Assembly (NCBI GenBank): GCA_009692185.1 | Contig: SHZT01000001.1 | Coordinates: 62,001 to 126,000, forward strand | DNA length: 64,000 nt | Source of the DNA: Gemmatimonadota bacterium | Lineage (GTDB): Bacteria > Gemmatimonadota > Gemmatimonadetes > Gemmatimonadales > GWC2-71-9 | Reading direction: 5' to 3' | In this document: in pieces, positions 1 through 9,186 of the stretch | Layout: each line of letters starts with the position of its first letter | Position numbering within the stretch: position 1 is the stretch's first letter | The notes under the pieces: model-generated | The model's input: only the letters and a program-made list of their open reading frames with translations | What the model was told of the DNA's origin: nothing | Database searches by the model: none | Position numbers and translations under genes: made by a program

Positions 1-351
1 TCAACACTCGACCGCTACGGCGCCGAACGTGGCCTCTCCCGCGTGGACCTCATCAAGATGGACGTGGAGGGCGCGGAACTCATGGTGCTCAAGGGGAGTG
101 AGACGCTTTTCTCCCTCACCCCACCACCCATCTGGCTCCTGGAAGTGAATTTCGCAACCAGCCGGGCATTCGGCTACCAGCCCAGCGACCTGTTTGCATT
201 TCTTTCCGCCCGGCACGACTTCCGGTTCTTTCGGGTGGTGGGGGGCTGGGGGAAGCTTGTCCCAATGCGAGATGCGCGTGAATGCGGCCCCTCCGACAAC
301 GTCTTCTGCGTCCCCGTGGAACGGCTGGACAGAATCTCGCCACTCCTGTGA
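1..351 (+). CDS. FkbM-family SAM methyltransferase (3' part)
   Basis: The frame is open from the first base, so the N-terminal part lies outside the window; 116 residues and the TGA stop are visible. The stretch DLIKMDVEGAE (visible residues 16-26) is the typical FkbM methyltransferase signature, followed by the usual C-terminal half of that fold. FkbM enzymes are SAM-dependent O-methyltransferases and are common in polysaccharide loci, so sugar methylation is the likely role; the substrate is unknown. The stop overlaps the GTG of the next gene (GTGA), so the two are probably translationally coupled. Confidence 0.85.
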   Translation, partial: STLDRYGAERGLSRVDLIKMDVEGAELMVLKGSETLFSLTPPPIWLLEVNFATSRAFGYQPSDLFAFLSARHDFRFFRVVGGWGKLVPMRDARECGPSDNVFCVPVERLDRISPLL

Positions 352-1670
352 CCACCACGTTTGTCCACGCCGACTTGCTCAACTCGCACTACGTCGAGTG
401 GGGCGCGTTTCTTCGGGACGCCGATCGCTGGTCTTCCCAACAGATCGCCGACTACCAGCTGACGCGGCTTCAGCACGCGGTCCGGGTCGCCAATGAGACA
501 GAGGGTTATCGCGAGCGCTTCGCGGCGGCTGGAATCACGCCGGCGGACCTTCGCTCGCTCGACGACCTGCGCCGGTTTCCACTCATTGAAAAGGACACGA
601 TACGGGACCGCCTGCGTGACTTCAGCCGGGAGGTGCCGGACCGCGAGTACGTCACCACCGGCGGCAGCACCGGGGTTCCGTTCGGCTTCTACCGTGACAA
701 AGTGGCGTTCGCGCGGGAGCTGGCGTCCAAGGCGCACCAATACCACCGGATCGGCTGGCGCGAAGGCGACCCCCAGCTGGTTTTTCGGGGTCTCCCGATC
801 ACCAGCCCGGACCACGTGCAGATGGTCCCCGAGTTCAACGAACTCCGGTGCTCATCATATCACCTCGTGCCCGAATGGATGGAGCGCTTCACCGCGCGGG
901 CATTCGAGTATCAGCCGCTCTGGCTCCGGTGCTACCCGTCGTCCGGGCACATCTTCGCGCGCTGGCTCAAGGACACGGGACGGCGGTTCCCCGCCATCAA
1001 GGGTGTCCTGTGCGCCTCGGAAAACCTCTATGATTTTCAGCGGGACCTGATGCGGGAAGTGTTCAACGCGCGGGTCTTCAGCCACTATGGGCACTACGAG
1101 CTGGCGGTACTCGCCGGGTTCTGCGAGCACGAGGACACGTACCACGTGCTCCCGCAGTACGGGCTCGCGGAGCTGCTGGACCCGGATGGCCGGCCGGTGA
1201 CAACCCCCGGGGCGGTCGGGGAAATCGTGGGCACGTCGTTCCTGATGGCCGCCACGCCCTTCATTCGTTACCGGACCCGGGACTATGCCCGTCTGAAGGG
1301 GGTGGGCTGCGCGGCCTGCGGGCGCCCCTACCAGGTGTGGGACCGAATCGAGGGCCGGCTCCAGGAGTTCATCGTCACGGGAACGGGCCGGTGGATTTCC
1401 ATGACCGCGATCAACATGCACGACGACGTGTTCGACCACGTAGCGCAGTTTCAGTTCCACCAGAAGGAGCGCGGCAAGGTGACGTTCCGGTATATCCCCA
1501 GGGAGACGTGCGGACCAGACCAGCTGATGGACATCCGGCGCCGGCTCATGATCAAGCTGGGGGATGACACCGACCTCCGCCTGGAGGCCGTCAGCGAGAT
1601 CCCGCCAACCGCGCGTGGCAAGCACCGCTTCCTGCTGCAGGATCTGAAACTGGCGTTCGGCGATGCCTGA
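348..1670 (+). CDS. CapK / phenylacetate-CoA ligase-like adenylate-forming enzyme
   Basis: 440 residues from a GTG at 348 that overlaps the previous stop; a longer frame from 282 would lie inside the upstream gene and looks spurious. TTGGSTGVP (about residues 103-111) is the P-loop-like adenylation motif. HYGHYE (about 244) and a CxxCGR segment (about 320) match the PaaK/CapK subgroup of adenylate-forming enzymes. Members activate carboxylic acids as acyl-AMP and are frequent in capsule and exopolysaccharide loci, where the true substrate is usually unknown. Acylation of a sugar or linkage to a non-sugar substituent is possible. It overlaps the DUF362 gene by 8 bp, which suggests a shared pathway. 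Confidence 0.85.
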   Translation: MTTTFVHADLLNSHYVEWGAFLRDADRWSSQQIADYQLTRLQHAVRVANETEGYRERFAAAGITPADLRSLDDLRRFPLIEKDTIRDRLRDFSREVPDREYVTTGGSTGVPFGFYRDKVAFARELASKAHQYHRIGWREGDPQLVFRGLPITSPDHVQMVPEFNELRCSSYHLVPEWMERFTARAFEYQPLWLRCYPSSGHIFARWLKDTGRRFPAIKGVLCASENLYDFQRDLMREVFNARVFSHYGHYELAVLAGFCEHEDTYHVLPQYGLAELLDPDGRPVTTPGAVGEIVGTSFLMAATPFIRYRTRDYARLKGVGCAACGRPYQVWDRIEGRLQEFIVTGTGRWISMTAINMHDDVFDHVAQFQFHQKERGKVTFRYIPRETCGPDQLMDIRRRLMIKLGDDTDLRLEAVSEIPPTARGKHRFLLQDLKLAFGDA

Positions 1671-3183
1671 GCTGCCTCCGCCGCCCTCGCGCGTCGCCAT
1701 CGCCCGCGCGAGCCTCGCCGCGTACCCGGGCATGTCCCCGTATCACCCGTCCGAGCCGTACCCGGAGTATCCATTCCCGGACGCGTTCGCCACCGACACC
1801 AACGCGCCATACGGAGCGGTGCGCGACGCGTTCCGCCTGCTGGGCTATGACGCGGAGCGGTTCGGAAAGCGGGACTGGAACCCCCTGGGGCACCTGATTC
1901 GCCCCGGCATGACCGTGTTCATCAAGCCGAACTTCGTGCTGTCGCGCCACGCCAGGGGCGGCGACCTCTGGTCCATCGTCACGCACCCGTCCGTGCTGCG
2001 CGCCGTGGCCGACTACTGCTGGATCGCCCTTGGCGACCGGGGCCGGATCATCCTCGGCGACGCACCCCAGTATGACTGCAACTTCGAGGAGCTCTCGGCG
2101 GCAGGTGGACTCGAGGAACTCAAGACGTTCTACGCGGGGCGCCGCGGGCCATCGTTCGAGCTGCTCGACCTGAGGCGCTACTGGTCACGCTGGAAACACT
2201 TCCCGTCCCTGCTCGAGTCCCTGCCGGGAGACCCCAGCGGCTCGGTGCGGGTCAACCTCGACGGGGCGAGCGCGCTGGAATCCCTGCCCAATCGAGACCT
2301 GCTCTACGGCGCCGTCTACCACCGGGAAGAGACCATTCGTCACCACACCGGCGGGCGCCACGACTACGAGATCTCGCGCACGATCATGGAGGCCGACGTC
2401 GTGGTTTCTGTCCCCAAGCTGAAAGTGCACAAGAAGGTTGGGGTCACGCTCAACATCAAGGGCCTCGTCGGGACGTCCACCAACAAGAACCTCATCGTCC
2501 ATTACCGGGTGCGCCCTCCCTCACAGGGAGGTGACCAGTTCCCCGACGGCCTGCTGACGCCGGTCGAGCAGTTCCTCATCGCCACCGAGCGCTGGATGTA
2601 TGACCACCTGCTCGCGCCGAGGATCAAGCCACTGGAGTACCTGCACCGCTCCATTTACTGGCTGCACAACCACACGACCAGGAAACTCGGCCTCAAGGTG
2701 GACGAACGAAAACGGGTCATGGACGCGGGCAACTGGCACGGCAACGACTCCGCCTGGCGGATGGCCGTGGACCTGCTTCGTCTGTTCTACTTCGCAGACC
2801 GGGAGGGAAACCTCCATGACACGCCCCAACGCCGCACACTCAGCGTGATTGACGGCATCATTGGCGGTGAGAACAACGGCCCGCTCACGCCGGACGCCCG
2901 GGCCGCGGGTGTGATCGTCGCCGGGGAGAACTTCGTCTCGGTGGATGTCGCCGCGACTCGCCTGATGGGATTCGATCCCCTGAAATTGCGGACGTACCAG
3001 GCCATCTTCGCAGACCCCTTGCTCCGGCTCGGCATTGAGCGGCCGGACCAGATCGAGGTCGCGACCGACGTGCCTGAGTGGCGTAACCCGCTCGGCAACG
3101 CCACGGACCGGTTCCTCGGGTTCCGGCCGCACCCAGGGTGGATCGGCCACGTCGAAGTTGACGCCCCCGCAGGCGCCCGCTAA
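1663..3183 (+). CDS. DUF362 domain protein
   Basis: 506 residues starting at an ATG inside the end of the adenylate-forming enzyme gene. The N-terminal part has the DUF362 hallmarks FIKPNFVLSR and, further on, SVPKLKVHKKVGVTLNIKGL-type sequence, followed by a long insertion and a C-terminal part with GENNGPLTPDA and VSVDVAATRLMGFDP. The 4Fe-4S ferredoxin cysteine motifs found in many DUF362 proteins are not visible here, so this is the non-ferredoxin type. No biochemical function can be assigned. The tight overlap with a CapK-like gene suggests the two act together, perhaps on the same activated intermediate. Confidence 0.8.
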   Translation: MPELPPPPSRVAIARASLAAYPGMSPYHPSEPYPEYPFPDAFATDTNAPYGAVRDAFRLLGYDAERFGKRDWNPLGHLIRPGMTVFIKPNFVLSRHARGGDLWSIVTHPSVLRAVADYCWIALGDRGRIILGDAPQYDCNFEELSAAGGLEELKTFYAGRRGPSFELLDLRRYWSRWKHFPSLLESLPGDPSGSVRVNLDGASALESLPNRDLLYGAVYHREETIRHHTGGRHDYEISRTIMEADVVVSVPKLKVHKKVGVTLNIKGLVGTSTNKNLIVHYRVRPPSQGGDQFPDGLLTPVEQFLIATERWMYDHLLAPRIKPLEYLHRSIYWLHNHTTRKLGLKVDERKRVMDAGNWHGNDSAWRMAVDLLRLFYFADREGNLHDTPQRRTLSVIDGIIGGENNGPLTPDARAAGVIVAGENFVSVDVAATRLMGFDPLKLRTYQAIFADPLLRLGIERPDQIEVATDVPEWRNPLGNATDRFLGFRPHPGWIGHVEVDAPAGAR

Positions 3184-3217
3184 CCTACCTGCCCCTAAAC
3201 CCAACAAGCAGAAGAAG

Positions 3218-4570
3218 ATGACCGATAGCGTGTCCCTCGTCGGCCTGGGCAAGCTGGGACTCTGCCTGGCCGCCGTGTTCGCCAAGAAGGGGCTCAACAC
3301 GATCGCCGTGGACATCGAGCGGACCGTGGTGGACGAAGTCAACCAGGGACGCTCCCCCATCGTCGAGCCCGGCCTGCCGGAGCTGATTGCCCAGGTCGCC
3401 GGCAAGACGCTTCACGCGACGCTGGATCACGCAGAGGCCATTGCCAAGACGGACGTCACGTTCGTGCTGGTCGCCACGCCCAGCAATGCCGACGGGTCTT
3501 TTTCCAACCGGCACGTCGAGTCGGCCCTGCGTTCGCTCGCCACCGCGTTCGGGAAGAGCAAGAAGAAGTACCACCTGTTCGTCATCAGCAGCACCGTCGT
3601 CCCCGGCTCGGTGGACGGCTCGTTCATTCCGCTGATCGAGCAGGCGTCCGGCCGCAAGCTCCACGAGGACTTCGACGTCTGCTACGACCCCGACTTCGTC
3701 GCGCTGGGCGACGTCATCAACGGGTTCCTGAAGCCCGAGCTGGTGATCATCGGCGAGAGCGCCACGCGAGGGGGCGACATCGTCGAGGCGATTCACCACA
3801 AGGTGTGCGAGAGCAAGCCGCACATCGGACGCATGTCCCTGGTGAGCGCCGAAGTCGCCAAGGTGAGCCTCAACAGCTACATCACGCTCAAGATCAGCTT
3901 CGCCAACACCCTCGCGAATATCTGCCAGCGCATTCCCGGCGCCGACGTGGACGCGATTACCCGCGCCATCGGCGCGGACCGGCGCATTTCGCCGTACTAC
4001 CTGAAGGGCGGCCCGGCGTACGGGGGCACCTGTTTCCCGCGGGATACCCGGGCGTTCATCACGTTCGCCAGGCACCACCAGAACGACGCGGCGATCATTC
4101 GCGCGGTCGAGGCGGTGAACGAACACCAGCACCGGGAGCTGCTCGACCTGGTGTTGCGGCACGGCGGCACGGCGCAGAAAACCGTCGGCGTGCTCGGCCT
4201 GGCATTCAAGCCCAACACACCAGTCATCACAGAGTCTCCCGGCTTCCGGCTCATCGAGGAATTGCTGAAACGGGACGTCGAGGTGGTAGCATTCGATCCC
4301 CTGGCGATCCCGGCGGCCAAGGTGGTGCTGGAAGGAAAAGTCGAATTCGTCAGCTCGCCGTGGAAATGCCTCTCGCTGGTGGACGTCTGCGTCGTGACCA
4401 CGCCGGACAAGGCCTACGTGGAGGCCCTCGAGACGTGGAAGGTGGACCGCCCGCTCACCGTGATCGACTGCTGGCGCCTGCTCAACCCCGCCAGGCTGGA
4501 CCCGAAGATCACATACGTCGCGCTGGGCTACGCTGACAGCACGCCTCCGGCGGGCGGACGCCCCGCCTGA
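3218..4570 (+). CDS. UDP-glucose / GDP-mannose dehydrogenase family
   Basis: 450 residues. The ATG at 3218 was chosen because the Rossmann motif VGLGKLGLCLA follows directly; the frame is open upstream to 3035 but that part overlaps the DUF362 gene. The catalytic nucleophile is in GGTCFPRD, Cys at about residue 272. The family oxidises a nucleotide-sugar C6 alcohol to a carboxylate with 2 NAD+, giving UDP-GlcA, UDP-GalA-type or ManNAcA-type donors; the substrate cannot be told from sequence alone. The GT2 gene starts on the base after its stop. Confidence 0.87.
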   Translation: MTDSVSLVGLGKLGLCLAAVFAKKGLNTIAVDIERTVVDEVNQGRSPIVEPGLPELIAQVAGKTLHATLDHAEAIAKTDVTFVLVATPSNADGSFSNRHVESALRSLATAFGKSKKKYHLFVISSTVVPGSVDGSFIPLIEQASGRKLHEDFDVCYDPDFVALGDVINGFLKPELVIIGESATRGGDIVEAIHHKVCESKPHIGRMSLVSAEVAKVSLNSYITLKISFANTLANICQRIPGADVDAITRAIGADRRISPYYLKGGPAYGGTCFPRDTRAFITFARHHQNDAAIIRAVEAVNEHQHRELLDLVLRHGGTAQKTVGVLGLAFKPNTPVITESPGFRLIEELLKRDVEVVAFDPLAIPAAKVVLEGKVEFVSSPWKCLSLVDVCVVTTPDKAYVEALETWKVDRPLTVIDCWRLLNPARLDPKITYVALGYADSTPPAGGRPA

Positions 4571-5467
4571 ATGACACCGCCCACCGTCTGGGTGGTGGCG
4601 CCGGTTCACAACCGCCGCCATTTCACCGAACCCTTCCTCGCCTGCCTGCACCGCCAGACCTACGGGCCGATCAAGGTCGTGATCTTCGACGACGGATCCA
4701 CCGATGGCACGTCCGACATGATCCGCACGAAGTTCCCGAACGTCATCACCCTCCGGGGCGACGGGAACGTCTGGTGGACCGCCTCCGTCAACCGCGCGGT
4801 GCACCGGGCGCTTTCCGAGGCCGCCGCGCAGGACTACATCCTGGTGATGAATGACGACGTGGAAGTAGAACCCGGTTTCGTTGAGACGCTTGTGCGACTG
4901 GGCACGGCCCACCCGAAGAGCCTCGTTGGCGCCCTGCACGTCGACCTCCGCACGACGCGCATCGACGATGGCGGCGTGATCATCAACTGGTGGACGGCCA
5001 AGCACAGCGTGTTGAACCGGGGTCGCCGGCCCGCCGAGTTTGCACCGGGGCACTTTGAGCGTTGTTCCTACCTGACGGGCCGGGCGGCGCTGATTCCCAG
5101 CCGCGTCTTTCGCGAGATGGGTCCCTACGACGAGCAGCACTTCCTGAACTGCGCGGACACGGAGCTGCCGGTGCGGGCCGCAAGGCGGGGGTACGAGCTG
5201 CTGGTGTGTTACGGCGCCGCCGTGCATGGACACGTGCAGGCGATGGCGGATGAGAACAAGCCCGATACGTACCGGCTGGGGATGCTGGGACGCTATTTCT
5301 TCGGCGTGAAGTCCTACGCGCGGCTCAACTACCGCTTCTATTTTGCCCGAACCGGGGCGGGACCTAACCCCATCCGCCTCGCGGCCTACCTCGTCGCGGA
5401 CTTCGCGCGAATCACCGCCTACTTCATCCGCGGTATGTTCTCACCGCCCATCACGCCGGTCCGCTAG
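4571..5467 (+). CDS. Glycosyltransferase family 2
   Basis: 298 residues, ATG directly after the dehydrogenase stop. It has a GT-A fold start (VWVVAPVHNRRHF), the nucleotide-binding FDDGSTDGT at about residues 38-46 and a DDV metal-binding motif in VMNDDVEVEPGF. The C-terminus is hydrophobic. The family transfers a sugar from a nucleotide donor to a polysaccharide repeat unit in the cytoplasm. It is the last gene of the left plus-strand group and its 3' end overlaps the converging methyltransferase by 17 bp, so there is no room for a conventional terminator. Confidence 0.88.
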   Translation: MTPPTVWVVAPVHNRRHFTEPFLACLHRQTYGPIKVVIFDDGSTDGTSDMIRTKFPNVITLRGDGNVWWTASVNRAVHRALSEAAAQDYILVMNDDVEVEPGFVETLVRLGTAHPKSLVGALHVDLRTTRIDDGGVIINWWTAKHSVLNRGRRPAEFAPGHFERCSYLTGRAALIPSRVFREMGPYDEQHFLNCADTELPVRAARRGYELLVCYGAAVHGHVQAMADENKPDTYRLGMLGRYFFGVKSYARLNYRFYFARTGAGPNPIRLAAYLVADFARITAYFIRGMFSPPITPVR

Positions 5468-6230
5468 CCCCTGTCCGGAGCACCACGCCGATCATCATGT
5501 TGCCGCACCACCACAACGTGGCATCCAGGACACCGTAAACGAGCCTGGCAAGCGCCAGCCCGGCACGCCCCCCCCCAACCAGCCGCCCGACCCGCCCCAT
5601 CACCACGTTGTGGTCCCACACGCGAATGGCCCGCACCCGGGCGGCATCGAGACAGTAGCTGTTGGTCAATTGTTCAAGCATGGTCCGGTTCCACCGGAAC
5701 ACCCAGTTGGTCGCCCCATCCTCCCGCTCCCAGTTCGTGCCGAGCGCGCTGGCGACTATGCCTGTGTGGGGCTCCACCACGATCGCGGCGTGGCGGGCGA
5801 CACGCAGCATTTCCGTGAACCCCAGCGCCGGCCGGGGAAGGTGGTGCAGGCCGTCCTGCACCAGGACGACGTCGTAGGAAGCGTCGGGCAATTCGAGCCG
5901 CTCGGCATCGAGCACGATGGTTTTCAGGCGGGGATCGCGGCCCCGGCACACGTCGAGGGCGCTCGCGGAAAAGTCGGACACGGTGACGGACCGGAACCCC
6001 AGGTTCGCCAGCAACGTCCCTTCCCCCCCGACCCCGCCGCACACGACCAGCGCGTCCAGCTCTCCGGCCGGCCGACGGAGCTGCCCCAACGCATACGCGA
6101 CCCCGATCCGGATGCGGCGATCCCGCAGGTAGCGGACCAGAGGGTCCTTGGTGTCGTGGAACCACCAGTAGGACGGATCGAGGTCAGCGTGCTGCTTGTC
6201 GAACGCCTGCTGCTGTTCGTCGACGCTCAT
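5451..6230 (-). CDS. Class I SAM-dependent methyltransferase
   Basis: 259 residues. The SAM-binding loop is ALVVCGGVGGEGTLLA, followed by the acidic VSDFSASALD and the post-II motif DVVLVQDGLHHL, which together define a class I methyltransferase. A hydrophobic C-terminal segment may bring it to the membrane. It is the last gene of the minus-strand series starting at 12357 and its start overlaps the GT4 stop by 4 bp (ATGA). Substrate is unknown; methylation of a sugar or lipid-linked intermediate fits the context. Confidence 0.8.
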   Translation of the reverse strand: MSVDEQQQAFDKQHADLDPSYWWFHDTKDPLVRYLRDRRIRIGVAYALGQLRRPAGELDALVVCGGVGGEGTLLANLGFRSVTVSDFSASALDVCRGRDPRLKTIVLDAERLELPDASYDVVLVQDGLHHLPRPALGFTEMLRVARHAAIVVEPHTGIVASALGTNWEREDGATNWVFRWNRTMLEQLTNSYCLDAARVRAIRVWDHNVVMGRVGRLVGGGRAGLALARLVYGVLDATLWWCGNMMIGVVLRTGASGPA

Positions 6231-7360
6231 CGGGACATTGCGTACCGAGCCGCCGCCAGAAATCCGTCCGTCATTTTTGTGTTATCCCAGGCCGCAATCA
6301 ACCGCCTCGCGCCTTCACTGAGGCGGCGCCGGTACCCTTCATCCTCAAGAATCCGGCCGAGTGCCTCCCCCAGCGCACGTGCGTCACGCTCGGGCACCAT
6401 CTCCCCGGTTTCCCCAGGTCGCACCAGCCCGCCCTGCGCCGCCCCGACCGCCGTTGTCGCTATTACGGGCACCCCCTGGTTCATCGCTTCGTTGACGACC
6501 AGGCCCCACGGCTCCGAACCGGCCCGCCCGCTCACCGAGGGGAGCACCATCACCTCCGCCATGGAGAAGAACCGAACGGTATCCTCAGGACTCACGTATC
6601 CGGTGAACACCACGCGGTCCGCCACCTGCAGTTCGGCGACCCGGGCCTCGAGCGCCGGTCGCTCGGCGCCCTGCCCGACGAGCACCAGCACCAACCCCTT
6701 CACTGTGAGGTTGGCGAACGCCTCGAGGAGGTAGCCAATTCCCTTCGACTCCTCCAGCCGGCCCACGTAGAGCACTATCCGGCGATCCCCCAATCCGTGG
6801 CGCGCGCGCAACTCGTCCCGTTCACCGGGCGGGACCGCTCGCCCATAGGCCGCGTTGTCCACCGCGTGGGGGGCAACGAACACGCGCCCCGCCGGAATGC
6901 CGAGCGACAGCAGGTAGCGCCGCACGTGCTCGCCGTACGTAACGACCGCATCCGCATGCCGATAGATGTACCGGGTGAGCGGAAACGTGAGCCGGTGGAA
7001 GATCGTTCGCGGATGCTCCCAGAGGCCGGTCCACAAGACAAACGGGATCCGCCGCAATTTGGCGATGAGAAACGTTACCGGCAGGGCAAACCGCCCGTTG
7101 ATGCACTTGATGATGACGTCGCCATCGAAGCGGGCCACGACCGGTACCAGTTTGGGCGTGACGCGGACCCAGGGCGTCAGCGAGAAACCGCGAAGGTATT
7201 CATGGGGAAAGTCACCACTCTGGCGCCCGTGCGCCTGCCCCCAGTACCACTCGTCCCCGGGCGAGAAGAATACGAACCGCGTGTCCGCCCGCTTCGCCAG
7301 CATCTCGTACGTCCGCACCCGGTAGTGGGGGCAGAAGTTGGAGACAAAAAGGATCTTCAT
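6227..7360 (-). CDS. Glycosyltransferase family 4
   Basis: 377 residues with the GT-B layout. The N-terminal domain starts MKILFVSNFCPHYRVRT. The C-terminal donor domain has IVLYVGRLEESKGIGYLL and the EX7E-type segment SEPWGLVVNEAMNQGVP. It is a retaining glycosyltransferase acting on nucleotide-sugar donors in the cytoplasm. It overlaps the downstream methyltransferase by 4 bp and lies 3 bp after the MetW-like gene, so it is part of one transcription unit. Acceptor and donor are unknown. Confidence 0.87.
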   Translation of the reverse strand: MKILFVSNFCPHYRVRTYEMLAKRADTRFVFFSPGDEWYWGQAHGRQSGDFPHEYLRGFSLTPWVRVTPKLVPVVARFDGDVIIKCINGRFALPVTFLIAKLRRIPFVLWTGLWEHPRTIFHRLTFPLTRYIYRHADAVVTYGEHVRRYLLSLGIPAGRVFVAPHAVDNAAYGRAVPPGERDELRARHGLGDRRIVLYVGRLEESKGIGYLLEAFANLTVKGLVLVLVGQGAERPALEARVAELQVADRVVFTGYVSPEDTVRFFSMAEVMVLPSVSGRAGSEPWGLVVNEAMNQGVPVIATTAVGAAQGGLVRPGETGEMVPERDARALGEALGRILEDEGYRRRLSEGARRLIAAWDNTKMTDGFLAAARYAMSR

Positions 7361-7363
7361 GCG

Positions 7364-8053
7364 CTACCGGCGGGCAAGAACCATGATCTCGGCGGACAGC
7401 CACTCGCGCTTGAGTGCCCCCAACACCGGCACGCCGTCCGCCACCGCTTCGAGAAACCGTGGGCGGGTGAACACCCCCACGGAATTCTCGATCGTCATCC
7501 CGGACTGCGCGACCAGCTCTTCCACGTTGCGGCGGCAGAAGTAGTGGATCGTTCCACCGTCGTAGCCCGGGTCCTGCGATACCCGGGGAAACCGCCCCAT
7601 CAGCAGGCGGCCCACTCGTATCAAGGTGCGCATGTTCGGGAACCCGATGAGCGCCCTGCCCCCCGGAGCCAGCACGCGGCGTATCTCGAGCATCAAGGCG
7701 GCGGGATCGAACACGTACTGGAGGACCGACAGGTTGGTGACCGCGTCGAACATTCCATCGTCGTACGGAAGGCGGGCATTCAGGTCCCCGACTCGCGCCT
7801 GCACCCCTCGGCGCTTCGCCGCGTCCACCGCCCTCGCCGAAAGGTCAATGCCGTGGACCTCGCGATACCGCCCGTGGAGGAGCAGCGCCAGCGTTCCGGC
7901 TCCGCACCCGAGGTCCAGGAGGCGGACACCGCCTGCCAGGTGGCGGACCGCCGCCTCCGCCCGGAGGTTCGCACCGGGTACGTATTCCCCGTCGAGGGCC
8001 GCCTGGGGCTTCGCCTCCCAGGTGCGCTGCAGCAGCTCCTCGAGCTCCTTCAC
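7364..8053 (-). CDS. MetW-like / class I methyltransferase
   Basis: 229 residues from a GTG that overlaps the aminotransferase stop. The SAM motif VRLLDLGCGAGTLALLL is clear, with ALIGFPNMRTLIRV and NSVGVFTRPRFLEA resembling MetW-like methyltransferases found in polysaccharide clusters rather than methionine biosynthesis. The downstream spacing of 3 bp to the GT4 gene supports one operon. Its substrate is unknown. Confidence 0.78.
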   Translation of the reverse strand: MKELEELLQRTWEAKPQAALDGEYVPGANLRAEAAVRHLAGGVRLLDLGCGAGTLALLLHGRYREVHGIDLSARAVDAAKRRGVQARVGDLNARLPYDDGMFDAVTNLSVLQYVFDPAALMLEIRRVLAPGGRALIGFPNMRTLIRVGRLLMGRFPRVSQDPGYDGGTIHYFCRRNVEELVAQSGMTIENSVGVFTRPRFLEAVADGVPVLGALKREWLSAEIMVLARR

Positions 8054-9186
8054 CGCGGTTCGAGCACGCCGATTTCCCGAACGGCGTCAATCACCCGCTC
8101 CGCCTCGGACACCGTGAGGCCGGGATACAACGGCAACGACACCACCTCGTTGCACGCCTGCTCCGACACCGGGAACTGCCCGCGCCGACCCAGCCGCCCT
8201 TCGTACGCAGGCTGGAGGTGAATGGGCCACGGATAGTGCACCAGCGTTCCGACGCCACGGTCCCGAAGCTTCTGCCGGAATTCCTCCCGGACCGGGCTGC
8301 GTACGACATACTGGTGGAAGACATGTTCCGCCTCGGCGCGGGTCACCGGCGTAGGCATTACATCGGCCAGGCCGGCACTGTAGGCCGCCGCCAGCCGGCG
8401 CCGCTCCCCGTTGTCGGCCTCGAGCGACGGAAGTTTCGCCCGGAGCACCGCCGCCTGGACCTCGTCGAGCCGAGAGACGTCCCCGGGAATGTCGCTCAGG
8501 TACCGCGTTTTCCATCCGTACTGGCGGAGCATGCGCACCCGATCGGCGAGGGCGGCATCGTCGGTGACCACCATGCCCCCGTCTCCCAGGGCGGCCAGGT
8601 TCTTCGTGGGGTAGAAACTGAAGCACCCCAGCGCCCCGAAGCCACCCACCCGGCGTCCCAGCCACTTCGCCCCGTGCGCCTGGGCCGCATCCTCGACCAG
8701 CGCCACGCCGTGCGAGCGGGCTACGGCGCCAATCGCGGTCAGATTCGCCGCCTGGCCGTACAGGTGTACTGGGACGATGGCTGCGGTCCGGGGCGTGATG
8801 GCGGCCTCGACACCCGACGGAGACATGCCGTATGTGTCGGGCTCGATGTCCACGAGGACGGGGGTGGCGCCGACTCGTTCGACGGCCACGATCGTGGCCA
8901 CGGCCGTGTGCGCGGGAACGATCACCTCGTCGCCCGGTCCGACCTCCAGCCCCCACAGGGCGAATCGCAGCGCGTCCGTTCCGGAGCCAAGACCCACGGC
9001 ATGGCGAACGCCACAGTACGCCGCAAACTCCCGTTCGAACGCTTCGACCTCCGCGCCCAGGATGTACCAGCCCGACCGGAGTACGCGCGCGATGCCGGCC
9101 TCGATCTCGGCCTGGTGACGGCGGTACTGCAAACCGGGATTTGCCTGCGGGATCATGACGGGATTTCCGTCGGCGTGCGGAGTCAC
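8050..9186 (-). CDS. DegT/DnrJ/EryC1/StrS sugar aminotransferase
   Basis: 378 residues from a GTG at 9186 overlapping the stop of the SDR gene; an internal ATG (MIPQANPGLQ) is a second possible start. The PLP lysine lies in SFYPTKNLAALGDGG (Lys about 195), and VEDAAQAHGA carries the cofactor-binding aspartate. Such enzymes aminate keto-sugars on nucleotides using glutamate or glutamine. The two flanking genes (an SDR upstream and a MetW-like methyltransferase downstream) suggest formation of an amino-sugar that is then methylated, but the ring position is not readable from sequence. Confidence 0.88.
   Translation of the reverse strand: MTPHADGNPVMIPQANPGLQYRRHQAEIEAGIARVLRSGWYILGAEVEAFEREFAAYCGVRHAVGLGSGTDALRFALWGLEVGPGDEVIVPAHTAVATIVAVERVGATPVLVDIEPDTYGMSPSGVEAAITPRTAAIVPVHLYGQAANLTAIGAVARSHGVALVEDAAQAHGAKWLGRRVGGFGALGCFSFYPTKNLAALGDGGMVVTDDAALADRVRMLRQYGWKTRYLSDIPGDVSRLDEVQAAVLRAKLPSLEADNGERRRLAAAYSAGLADVMPTPVTRAEAEHVFHQYVVRSPVREEFRQKLRDRGVGTLVHYPWPIHLQPAYEGRLGRRGQFPVSEQACNEVVSLPLYPGLTVSEAERVIDAVREIGVLEPR

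Noticed and set aside
3185-5233. 682-residue minus-strand frame opposite the UDP-sugar dehydrogenase and GT2
   Set aside because: Shadow of two genes with clear catalytic motifs; no domain visible in the minus frame.
5451-5467. Bidirectional terminator at the converging GT2 and methyltransferase ends
   Set aside because: The genes overlap by 17 bp and no hairpin with a T-run is visible.
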